From CAWACC01 sp964390695 (lineage in GTDB: Bacteria > Chlamydiota > Chlamydiia > Chlamydiales > Parachlamydiaceae): a stretch of DNA of 45,346 bases. Positions 24,917-32,268 of the stretch are shown here, in pieces. How positions within the stretch are numbered: position 1 is the first letter of the stretch; the number at the start of each line of letters is the position of its first letter. The stretch is from the NCBI GenBank assembly GCA_964390695.1, contig CAYMKI010000007.1, positions 1 to 45,346 of the forward strand, written 5' to 3'. The notes below the pieces were generated by a model that saw only the letters and a program-made list of their open reading frames with translations, did not search any database and was not told the DNA's origin. Made by a program: the position numbers and the translations under genes.

Positions 24917-25501
24917 CTATTTATGATCGTGGTCATGGTCGTGATCATGATCATGGTCATGGTCATGGTCATGGTCGTGATCTGCATTTTTAGTGTTCTT
25001 CATCTCATCCTGTTTCTTTTTCATTTTTAGCATTTCGACTTTGCATTCATATCCTTCAGGATGGAACATGAGTTTGAAAGCTTCCCATTCTTTAACGAAC
25101 TGCTCTACAAACTTTAGTTCGTTGTTTTGCTTAATAGCCACTAATAAAAACAACAGTCGGTGAGCGGCAGCCAGGCGTTTGGGCGTTTCAGATTCACCTG
25201 GTTTGATTTTTTGCTGCAAGAAGTAGGTAGTGATGAGCTGAGCGGTTTCATTCGATTCTTTCTCTTTTTCCATGATCCAGCGGGTCAATTCGTTGAAGTC
25301 ATGCACGGTATTCAATTCACTTCCGTTCATGACAGCAATACCTTTATACATAGTTTCAGCGTATTGATCGACTTGATCATAGACCATATCATCGTGATAA
25401 ATGCCGCATGGAAGTTGGCAATGGGCATTGAGCGCAAGGGGCGCCACCATCATAAGAGCGAAGCCTATTCCGGCTATGTTTTGTTTAATTTTATTGATCA
25501 T
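24917..25501 (-). CDS. sodN: Nickel superoxide dismutase with signal peptide and Asp-His tail
   Basis: 194 residues. Residues 1-26 look like a Sec signal (KIKQNIAGIGFALMMVAP...LNA), and cleavage after Ala26 would leave HCQLPCGIY as the new N-terminus. This is the nickel hook of Ni-SOD: His1, Cys2, Pro5, Cys6 and Tyr9 sit exactly where the family has them. The rest is helical, as in Ni-SOD, and ends in a Lys-rich linker and (Asp-His)10, encoded at 24923-24982, which could bind nickel. It would remove superoxide outside the cytoplasm. No separate maturation protease gene is beside it; signal peptidase could expose His1. Gene stands alone and convergent to ybaB. Confidence 0.85.
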   Translation of the reverse strand: MINKIKQNIAGIGFALMMVAPLALNAHCQLPCGIYHDDMVYDQVDQYAETMYKGIAVMNGSELNTVHDFNELTRWIMEKEKESNETAQLITTYFLQQKIKPGESETPKRLAAAHRLLFLLVAIKQNNELKFVEQFVKEWEAFKLMFHPEGYECKVEMLKMKKKQDEMKNTKNADHDHDHDHDHDHDHDHDHDHK

Positions 25502-25533
25502 ACCATCTAATTCCCAATTTAATTTGATACTTC

Positions 25534-25563
25534 AGCCTAGTCAGCATTTGTTTGCAGCGTCAA
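25534..25563 (-). promoter_or_regulatory. Weak promoter candidate for sodN
   Basis: On the minus strand TTGACG (25563-25558) is followed after 18 bases by TAGGCT (25539-25534). The -35 is close to consensus, the -10 poor. The 283-base gap 25502-25784 is otherwise AT-rich and shows no gene. Confidence 0.3.
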
Positions 25564-25784
25564 TGAACATCATCACATAATCTTTTATTTAAACACAATA
25601 AAATTTTCATATCCGTTTCTACACAACCTAAACACAATTACTTAGAATATCTTATAACCCTAAGCTCGACTCAAGCTGATATGATCGTTGTTTCCCAACC
25701 TCCCCAAATTTATTGAGCTTAAAATAGGCATGCTTTAAAATGAGGCGCAGAGCCTATGTTATATCCAAATAGAAAGTTTATCCC

Positions 25785-26126
25785 GTGAACGTGATCGCCA
25801 CTGTTTCCCATATTTTTGGCAGTTTCTTTTTGCATAGCCGGATGTTGTCAAGGTATTGGTGGGTTATTCTATTTTTTCTAATTTGTTTCATGGGCTATGA
25901 AAGATCTGTTTTTCATTGTAAAAATGAGTTCGATAGATTAAAACGCAGGTCTGAAATCATCAATGAGCAAAAGAATCAAGCTTTACTGCTGCGGGAACGC
26001 TTACTTTTGCAGATAAATAGTCAAAGCGATCCAGATTGGATTGAACTGACATTGATGCAAGGCCTGGGATTAGTGCCGGAAGGACAAACCAAGGCGTATT
26101 TTAGCAACAGCAGCAAACGAAAGTAA
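25785..26126 (+). CDS. Small single-pass membrane protein, FtsL/FtsB-like shape
   Basis: 113 residues from a GTG at 25785. Seen: basic cytoplasmic part with HSRMLSRYW, one membrane helix (about 25-40, VILFFLICFMGY), then a charged coiled-coil stretch FDRLKRRSEIINEQKNQALLLRER and DPDWIELTLMQGLGLVPEGQ. This layout (one TM, leucine-zipper-like coil, short C-terminal end with DPxWIE and LGLVPEGQ) is that of FtsL/FtsB/DivIC septum proteins, but the identity is not proven. An internal ATG at 25844 is an alternative start. Its stop overlaps the next ATG by one base (TAATG), so it heads the run through asd. Confidence 0.75.
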   Translation: MNVIATVSHIFGSFFLHSRMLSRYWWVILFFLICFMGYERSVFHCKNEFDRLKRRSEIINEQKNQALLLRERLLLQINSQSDPDWIELTLMQGLGLVPEGQTKAYFSNSSKRK

Positions 26127-27421
26127 TGAGTCTTGTGGAATTGACAGCCTACGTACTAGCTCTTGTAGTCCTTATTTTTCTTTCAGGGTATTTTTCTGCC
26201 TCTGAATCGGCTCTCTTTTCTTTATCATCCATAAAAATCAAAGCTTATCGAAATGATCCGGATCGCAGAAAACAACTAATCGCTCATCTCATCTTGCAGC
26301 CAAGGGATTTGCTTGTGACGATCTTCATGCTGAACACCATCATCAATATATTCATTCAGAACGTAGCTTCCAGCTTATTTGGCGAGAGCGCGAGCTGGTA
26401 TCTGAAAGTAGGCGTGCCTTTAGTCCTGGTATTATTCCTCGGAGAAATTTTCCCGAAGACCTATGGCCTGCAAAATAACCAGCAGCTTTCCTATCGAGTG
26501 GCCCCTTCCATCCATTTTCTTCAGAAGTTTCTTAAGCCTATACGCAAGTGGACCATAGCCATTACAGCGCCTATTTCCAAACACTTATTCTTTTTCTTAA
26601 AAAAAGAGGCGGATATTTCGAAAGACGAACTGAAGCATGTGCTTAAAACATCAGAAGAGCAAGGGGTGCTGCCTCCTGAAGAATCCAAGCTCATCTGGGG
26701 CTATATCTCTCTGCAAGATATGTCGGTGAAAGAGTTGATGCATCCCAGGGAAGACTTGGTTCATTTTGATATCAACGATCCCTTAAGCAAGCTTCCTGCC
26801 TTATTCAAAGAAAAAAATATCTCGCGCATACCTGTCACAGATAAAGGGGTGGATAATCTTTTGGGAATTATTTCCGTTAAAAAATATTTCTTGCACCAGA
26901 AAGAGATCCTCACGGCTGCCGATCTCAGGAATTGGCTTGGAAAACCTTTTTATGTTCCTGAAAATGCCCCCGGGCGGTTAGTATTAAAGCGCATGAATAG
27001 AAATCATGAAGATATGGCCATCGTGGTGGATGAATATGGTTCTATCTCAGGATTGATCACAAAGAACGATATTTTAGAAGTGATATTAGGGTATTCACTT
27101 GCCTCTCAGGAAATAAAGACGCAGTATACCCAAGCCGGAAAAAATGAAATCATTGCTAGTGGAAAATTGGAATTAGCTGTTTTCAATGAAATCTTCAGCT
27201 CGGAGCTGCAGAGCGAAACCAACATGGTCACCATCGGCGGATGGTTGACCGAGCAACTGGATGAGCTTCCGAAGAGCGGCACGAAGTACCAGACAGAGGA
27301 ATTTTTATTTCATGTTCTAGCCGCAGACCCCAATCGCATTCGCAGAATATATATCCGCAAATTGAAACCTGCGCCATCCTCTTCGAGTTCCCCTAACTCC
27401 AACAAAAAAAGGCCAACATGA
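26126..27421 (+). CDS. CNNM/TlyC-like protein (DUF21, CBS pair, CorC/HlyC), copy 1
   Basis: 431 residues. Order: DUF21/CNNM membrane domain (about 5-165; LSGYFSASESALFSLSSIKI is the family signature), two CBS domains (about 205-325: ELMHPREDLVHFD and LLGIISVKKYF; DMAIVVDEYGSISGLITKNDILE) and a C-terminal CorC_HlyC module (about 345-415: VTIGGWLTEQLDELPKSG). Often called haemolysin TlyC; CNNM members are better linked to Mg2+ or cation export. Overlaps the following paralogue by four bases. Tail ends in a Ser/Pro-rich stretch. Confidence 0.93.
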   Translation: MSLVELTAYVLALVVLIFLSGYFSASESALFSLSSIKIKAYRNDPDRRKQLIAHLILQPRDLLVTIFMLNTIINIFIQNVASSLFGESASWYLKVGVPLVLVLFLGEIFPKTYGLQNNQQLSYRVAPSIHFLQKFLKPIRKWTIAITAPISKHLFFFLKKEADISKDELKHVLKTSEEQGVLPPEESKLIWGYISLQDMSVKELMHPREDLVHFDINDPLSKLPALFKEKNISRIPVTDKGVDNLLGIISVKKYFLHQKEILTAADLRNWLGKPFYVPENAPGRLVLKRMNRNHEDMAIVVDEYGSISGLITKNDILEVILGYSLASQEIKTQYTQAGKNEIIASGKLELAVFNEIFSSELQSETNMVTIGGWLTEQLDELPKSGTKYQTEEFLFHVLAADPNRIRRIYIRKLKPAPSSSSSPNSNKKRPT

Positions 27422-28653
27422 TGAATTCTGCATGGTTTTGGCTGGTTTTGAATATCCTCAGTATCATGGTTTTAGCCTTTTATTCCATGTCGGAAATGGC
27501 TTCGGTCTCCTTCAACAAGATCCGTCTACAATATTACGTGTTTCAAAAAAATAAGAGGGCGGTTTGGCTGAGCTGGCTCCTGCAAAAACCTTCGCGTCTT
27601 TTTTGTACGACCCTCATCGGCGTGAATGTGGCCACCATATTCGGCTCAGAGTTTGCTAGGGAGTTCTATAGTCATATAGGTTTAGATCCCGATCTGTCTT
27701 CCCTCACCCAAATCATCTTAGTGGTTATATTTGGCGAGCTGGCCCCCATGTTTGCCGCACGCCGCTATGCTGAGCATGTAGCCTTGCTTGGCGTACCTAT
27801 CGTCTATGCTTCGGCTAAATTAATGACCCCCTTCATAGGCATGATCAATGGCTTATCTCATTTATTTTCCAAGCTGATCCGCGGCAAAGAGACGCATGGC
27901 AACATTTTTCTAACGCAAGAAGAGCTGCTGAAGATCTTAGAAGAACACGACGAAGATAGGCCCTCGGGTGAAGGGGAAGAGTTTAATGCCGTCACTACCA
28001 ACATATTAAATTTAAGCCATTTCAACGTTGAACAAGTAATGGAAAACTTGTCGGGTATATTAAAAGTGTCGTCCAATGCCACCATCTCCGATACCTCCCG
28101 TTTGATACATCAGAACCATCAAGAGGCAGATTACATCCTAGTCTATCATCGCGAACATACGAATATTGTGGGCATCGCCCATATCAAAGATCTCATAAAA
28201 GTCCCTCAAAATCGACGCTTGAGAGATTATGCCAAACCTCCGTGGTTTGTCACTCAAAACACCTCTCTGATGAAACTATTGCAGCAGATGCGTCAAAATG
28301 GTGAGGAATTGGCTATCATTATCGATTCCCTAGGTAAAGCCATAGGGGCTGTACATCTGGATGATATGATCGATGAAATATTCGGCAAAACCTCCTTGGC
28401 CGGCACAGACCCGCTGAAAAACCAGTTATTTCTAGAACGCAAATTTCGCGGCACTATGACCGTCAGGGAATTTGCTGAACAATTTGATGCGAGCCTAGAT
28501 CCCAGATTGGATCTCACATTATCTGAACTGATTATAGAGAAGTTGGGGCATCACCCGGAAGTGGGTGAATCTATATACATCGATCCATTTGAATTGGTGG
28601 TGGAAGATGTCAGCCTGTTAGATGTAAAAGAAGTCTTTATCAGAACACTATAA
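27418..28653 (+). CDS. CNNM/TlyC-like protein, copy 2
   Basis: 411 residues, same domain order as the gene before it: membrane domain (MVLAFYSMSEMASVSFNKIRL), CBS pair (ILKVSSNATISD, then AIIIDSLGKAIGAVHLDDMIDEIFG) and CorC-like end (TLSELIIEKLGHHPEVGESI). Sequence identity to copy 1 is low, so the duplication is old; the same tandem pair is, to my recollection, found in Chlamydia. The two may form a heteromer; this is inference. Starts at ATGATG overlapping the upstream stop. Confidence 0.92.
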   Translation: MMNSAWFWLVLNILSIMVLAFYSMSEMASVSFNKIRLQYYVFQKNKRAVWLSWLLQKPSRLFCTTLIGVNVATIFGSEFAREFYSHIGLDPDLSSLTQIILVVIFGELAPMFAARRYAEHVALLGVPIVYASAKLMTPFIGMINGLSHLFSKLIRGKETHGNIFLTQEELLKILEEHDEDRPSGEGEEFNAVTTNILNLSHFNVEQVMENLSGILKVSSNATISDTSRLIHQNHQEADYILVYHREHTNIVGIAHIKDLIKVPQNRRLRDYAKPPWFVTQNTSLMKLLQQMRQNGEELAIIIDSLGKAIGAVHLDDMIDEIFGKTSLAGTDPLKNQLFLERKFRGTMTVREFAEQFDASLDPRLDLTLSELIIEKLGHHPEVGESIYIDPFELVVEDVSLLDVKEVFIRTL

Positions 28654-28667
28654 ATGAAAATATTAGC

Positions 28668-29540
28668 ATGAAATCAGCAGTTCCCGCTAAAAAAAATGAC
28701 AAGCCCCAGAATGGGGCGAAAGACGTTAGCCCAGGGGAAGGCGGCCCCGAAGGGGCAACGCGCCCCTGGGTAAATGCAGATTTAGCGGGAACTGCTGGCA
28801 TGAAATTAGCATTGATAGGCTACGGAAAAATGGGGCGTGCCTTAGAACAAGCCGCCATAAAAAGAGGTCATGAGATAGTCACCAAGATCGATCCCAAAGA
28901 ATCTCAAAAAACGATCACAGCCGCCTCGCTCTGTGATGCCGAGGTATGCTTGGAATTTACCCGACCCGATGAGGTGGTTTCCAATATTAAACGTGCGGCG
29001 GCTTTGGGAAAAAACCTTGTGATCGGCACCACTGGATGGTACGACCAAATCCCGGAAGTCAAAAAAATCGTAGCGGACTCGGACATTGGGCTGGTCTATG
29101 CCCCCAATTTTTCCATCGGGGTGCAGATCTTCTTAAAGCTTATAGAACAGGCTGCTAAATTTGTGGATGCACATGAAGAATACGATGTAGGCGCTTTTGA
29201 AGCGCATCATGCCAAAAAACTCGATATCCCTTCTGGCACGGCGCTTTCCATGCTGGATGGCCTGCTCAAATATCTGACCAGAAAAACCAAAGTTAAAATC
29301 AACTCCTATGAAAAGCCGATCGAAAAAGAGGAAATCCACCTGACAAGCCTGCGATGCGGATCTATTCCCGGGGAGCATCACGTCCTCTTCGATTCCGAAT
29401 TCGACACGATTGAAATCAAGCACTCTGCCCGCTCCAGAGGAGGCTTTGCCTATGGAGCTATAGTTGCCGCTGAAAAATTGCGGGGCAAAAAAGGTTTTTT
29501 CCATTTAGATGAAATTTTAAGCCTATCCACCGGAGGTTGA
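28668..29540 (+). CDS. dapB: 4-hydroxy-tetrahydrodipicolinate reductase with inserted N-terminus
   Basis: 290 residues from ATG 28668, or 246 from ATG 28800. The enzyme proper begins at the second ATG: MKLALIGYGKMGRALEQA (NAD(P) binding), VIGTTGWYDQ, VYAPNFSIG, EAHHAKKLDIPSGTA (catalytic His and Lys) and ARSRGGFAYGA. It reduces the dapA product for lysine and diaminopimelate, hence peptidoglycan. The first 44 residues, rich in Pro, Gly and Lys, come from a palindromic element (28675-28797) that landed at the start codon and kept the frame. Which ATG is used is open; neither has a strong binding site. Followed four bases later by dapA. Confidence 0.93.
   Translation: MKSAVPAKKNDKPQNGAKDVSPGEGGPEGATRPWVNADLAGTAGMKLALIGYGKMGRALEQAAIKRGHEIVTKIDPKESQKTITAASLCDAEVCLEFTRPDEVVSNIKRAAALGKNLVIGTTGWYDQIPEVKKIVADSDIGLVYAPNFSIGVQIFLKLIEQAAKFVDAHEEYDVGAFEAHHAKKLDIPSGTALSMLDGLLKYLTRKTKVKINSYEKPIEKEEIHLTSLRCGSIPGEHHVLFDSEFDTIEIKHSARSRGGFAYGAIVAAEKLRGKKGFFHLDEILSLSTGG
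28675..28797. repeat. Palindromic element inserted in frame at the dapB start
   Basis: Perfect 17-base terminal inverted repeats, CAGCAGTTCCCGCTAAA at 28675-28691 and its complement at 28781-28797, enclosing GC-rich smaller palindromes (GCCCCAGAATGGGGC; GGCCCCGAAGGGG). On both sides stands the near-identical 14-mer GCATGAAATCAGCA (28666-28679) and GCATGAAATTAGCA (28798-28811), each with the dapB ATG. Total added length 132 bases, a multiple of three, without stops. Confidence 0.8.
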
Positions 29541-29544
29541 TCAT

Positions 29545-30528
29545 ATGCATGCTATCCAAGGCGTTTTTACAGCATTGGCCACGCCCTTTAGGGCCGATGG
29601 TATTCTAGACGAGGAGCGTTTGATATCTCTACTGCGATTTCAGCTCGCAGCAGGTGTTCAGGGTATCGTAGTTTTGGGCACTACAGGCGAGACCCCCACC
29701 TTGACTCCACAAGAAAGGGAAAAGATCATCGCGCTTGCGCGTAGAGAAATCCCCTCCACCGTCCATTTGATGGTAGGCACCGGCACCAACTCCACAGCTT
29801 CTAGCATCGAAAACACCCGCACAGCTCAATCTCTTGGAGCGGATAGCGTTTTGGTCATCGCCCCCTACTACAACAAGCCTACGCAAGAAGGTCTCTTTCA
29901 ACATTATAAAGCCCTATCGGAATCGGTGAATATTCCTATCATGGTGTACAACAACCAAAACCGCACGGCTGTGAACATACAGACAGACACGCTGGCCCGC
30001 CTAGCTAAGTTGCCGCAAATCATCGGTGTTAAAGAAGCCTCGGGCAACATTTTGCAAATAAGCGAAGTTTTGGAAAAAATTGCAAAGTTCTCGGATAAGT
30101 TCTGTGTGATGTGCGGAGACGATGCTTTGACTTATCCCGGCATAGCCCTGGGAGCCTGCGGCATCATATCGGTGTTAAGCAATCTTATCCCCATGCAAAT
30201 TTGCAGTTTGACCCAGGCGGCTTTAGCAGGAGATTATGCCAAAGCCAGGGAGTTGCATCATTTGCTGATGCCTTTATGCAGAATGGCTTTCGTGGAATCC
30301 AATCCGATTCCCCTCAAAGCAGCCATGAAGTATTGCGGCATGGACATGGGCCCTTGCCGTATGCCTCTATGCAGCTTATCGTCCGAAAATGAAGAGAAGC
30401 TAAAAACCTTGCTCAGCCAATTTCCTTTTGCGCAATATACGTTTCAACACCGGGAGCTCTTTTCCTCGCTGGCGGCTAAAATACCCTCGGAATTAGAAAG
30501 CGCTGCCAGAGGCAGACCTAGGGTCTAG
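29545..30528 (+). CDS. dapA: 4-hydroxy-tetrahydrodipicolinate synthase
   Basis: 327 residues, about 30 more than usual, the excess at the C-terminus. Aldolase condensing pyruvate with aspartate semialdehyde. Seen: FTALATPFRADG, VVLGTTGETPTLTPQER, VIAPYYNKPTQEG (Tyr from the neighbouring subunit), Tyr135 in VYNNQNRT and the Schiff-base lysine in GVKEASGN (Lys163), then CGDDALT. The YNNQNRT stretch departs from the common YNVPxRT but keeps Tyr and Arg. Start preceded by GGAGG. Cotranscribed with dapB. Confidence 0.93.
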   Translation: MHAIQGVFTALATPFRADGILDEERLISLLRFQLAAGVQGIVVLGTTGETPTLTPQEREKIIALARREIPSTVHLMVGTGTNSTASSIENTRTAQSLGADSVLVIAPYYNKPTQEGLFQHYKALSESVNIPIMVYNNQNRTAVNIQTDTLARLAKLPQIIGVKEASGNILQISEVLEKIAKFSDKFCVMCGDDALTYPGIALGACGIISVLSNLIPMQICSLTQAALAGDYAKARELHHLLMPLCRMAFVESNPIPLKAAMKYCGMDMGPCRMPLCSLSSENEEKLKTLLSQFPFAQYTFQHRELFSSLAAKIPSELESAARGRPRV

Positions 30529-30560
30529 TATCTAAAGCCAACATAAAGGGAACTCATGAT

Positions 30561-31601
30561 ATGAAAAAGAAAACTGTGGGAATACTGGGGGCCACCGGAA
30601 TGGTGGGACAAAAGTTTGTAGAACTATTATCCAACCACCCCTGGTTCGAAATAGCGGCATTGGCCGCTTCGGATCGCTCTGTGGGCAAATCCTATAGAGA
30701 AGCCTTAAAAGGATCCTCGCAGATTTCAATATCGGCCGAAATCGGCGATATGCCCGTCGTAGCTTGCCGGCCAGATCTTCCTTGCGATATTGTCTTCTCG
30801 GGATTAGATTCCTCGGTGGCTGGAGATATCGAAGCCGCTTTTGCCGCAGCCGGCTACTGGGTGATTTCTAATTGCAGCCATCATCGCCTGTACCCTGATG
30901 TGCCGTTGTTAATTCCAGAAATCAATAGCGACCACTTAAAGCTCATCCCCCAACAAAAGCGGAACAAAGGCGGCATTATCACCAACCCCAACTGTTCTGT
31001 CATAGGCCTTGCCATGGCGCTTAAACCTCTTCAGGATATCTGGAGCATAGAAGCTGTACATGCCGTCACCATGCAAGCGGTATCGGGAGCTGGCTACCCG
31101 GGAGTTCCAAGCATGGATATCCTCGACAATGTCATTCCTTTTATCCAAGGGGAAGAAGCTAAAGTGGAACGAGAACCGCAAAAAATCTTGGGGCATTTGC
31201 ATGGAAATGCCATCATCCCCCACCCCATGCGCATAAGCGCTCAGTGTAATCGCGTGTGTGTAGCCGATGGACATTTAGCCTGCGCTTCTGTCCAGCTAAA
31301 AGCTAAAGCCCAAGCAAAGGATATTATTGACGCGTGGAGAAATTTCAAAGGTATTCCTCAACAGTTGCAATTGCCTTCAGCCCCTCACTCGCCTCTTCTG
31401 TACCATGAAGACGAGAGACATCCCCAGCCGAAACTACACCGAAGCCTAGGCGGAGGAATGTCCGTATCGATTGGACGGCTTCGGCCTTGCCCACTATTCG
31501 ATTGGAAATTCACGCTGCTCTCCCATAATACCATCCGAGGAGCTGCCGGCTGTGCCGTCCTGAACGCCGAATTAATGCTCGCTCAAGGCTACATCACATA
31601 A
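30561..31601 (+). CDS. asd: Aspartate-semialdehyde dehydrogenase (archaeal/fungal type)
   Basis: 346 residues. Reduces aspartyl phosphate to aspartate semialdehyde, the dapA substrate. Seen: VGILGATGMVGQKFVELL, IVFSGLDSSVAG, NPNCSVIGLAMAL with catalytic Cys145, the type-defining MQAVSGAGYPGVPSMDI, and GHLHGNAIIPHPMRISAQCNRVCVADGH (catalytic His region). SGAGYPG is the mark of the archaeal/yeast-like subclass. Third lysine/DAP gene in the run; aspartokinase is not in the window. Good binding region AAAGGGAACT. Confidence 0.95.
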   Translation: MKKKTVGILGATGMVGQKFVELLSNHPWFEIAALAASDRSVGKSYREALKGSSQISISAEIGDMPVVACRPDLPCDIVFSGLDSSVAGDIEAAFAAAGYWVISNCSHHRLYPDVPLLIPEINSDHLKLIPQQKRNKGGIITNPNCSVIGLAMALKPLQDIWSIEAVHAVTMQAVSGAGYPGVPSMDILDNVIPFIQGEEAKVEREPQKILGHLHGNAIIPHPMRISAQCNRVCVADGHLACASVQLKAKAQAKDIIDAWRNFKGIPQQLQLPSAPHSPLLYHEDERHPQPKLHRSLGGGMSVSIGRLRPCPLFDWKFTLLSHNTIRGAAGCAVLNAELMLAQGYIT

Positions 31602-31639
31602 GGCAAAAAGATCCTCATTAGACTTCTTTCAAAACTCAG

Positions 31640-31825
31640 TGAACCTCTTGCATATTCAATCTTGCCCCTGCCCTTACCCTACCCGAATTCTTTTTAATTC
31701 CAGATCCTAAATGCCAACTGAAACAAATAAAACCACTGAGGCGGTGAGAGCAGTGAGGCAAGTGTGAACTCAGAAGATAATTTAGAGGGTTCATATGCAC
31801 ATCTATCATTCATCTAGCTATTTGG
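31640..31825. repeat. Dispersed intergenic repeat, copy 2
   Basis: Related over about 180 bases to 18336-18530: AACCTCTTGCATA, a C-rich run, GAATTCTTTTTAATTC, CCAACTGAAACAAATA, AACCACTGAGG, GAGAGCAGTGAGGCAAGTG, then TTCATATGCACATCTA. It starts 38 bases after asd. The next stretch, to 31977, contains GCGCCTCTGTGCCTCTGCGC-like text (31900-31925), another low-complexity repeat type; no gene is visible. Confidence 0.7.
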
Positions 31826-31977
31826 AAGGCCGAATGTAACGCGTACACAATAGCGTAGATGGCGTGAATACACTAAATTACACTCCCTAACCCACCCTCC
31901 GCGCCTCTGTGCCTCTGCGCCTCCGCGTTTAAACTCATCAATCATCGTTAAATTCGATAAATATTAACTATAGAAGG

Positions 31978-32219
31978 AGTATTGATCAGGCCGCAAGTTT
32001 GATCAATACTAGACTTCTTGCATAATTTCCTAACCCATGCCCTTGCCCGTGCCCTTGCCAGATTAACGTTGTTTTTGAGATATTTTAATCAGCATCGATT
32101 CTATACCAATGAGTAGTTCTCGCCCTTTGAAATTAAATTGTAAAAAAGATCTTTTTTGACTTTGGGCAAGGGCAAGGGCAGGGGCATGGGCAAAGAGATT
32201 ATTATGCAAGAGGTTCATA
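31978..32219. repeat. Palindrome and inverted C-rich/G-rich arms upstream of the ankyrin gene
   Basis: 31978-32010 is a degenerate copy of the palindrome at 18303. It is followed by ACTTCTTGCATAATTTCC and a CCC-run array (32034-32056). At 32152-32219 the reverse complement returns: GGG-run array, then ATTATTATGCAAGAGGTT. The arms could pair into a long imperfect hairpin. Runs at 32164-32190 (five G tracts with loops of two or three) fit a G-quadruplex motif. No gene in the spacer. Confidence 0.7.
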
Positions 32220-32268
32220 GTTGACGGCTAACAAATAAATTCGTTATTTCAGGGAGTGAGGTATCTTT

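Noticed and set aside
24923..24982. GGTCAT repeats as a regulatory or CRISPR-like element
   Set aside because: They are in frame in sodN and encode the Asp-His tail.
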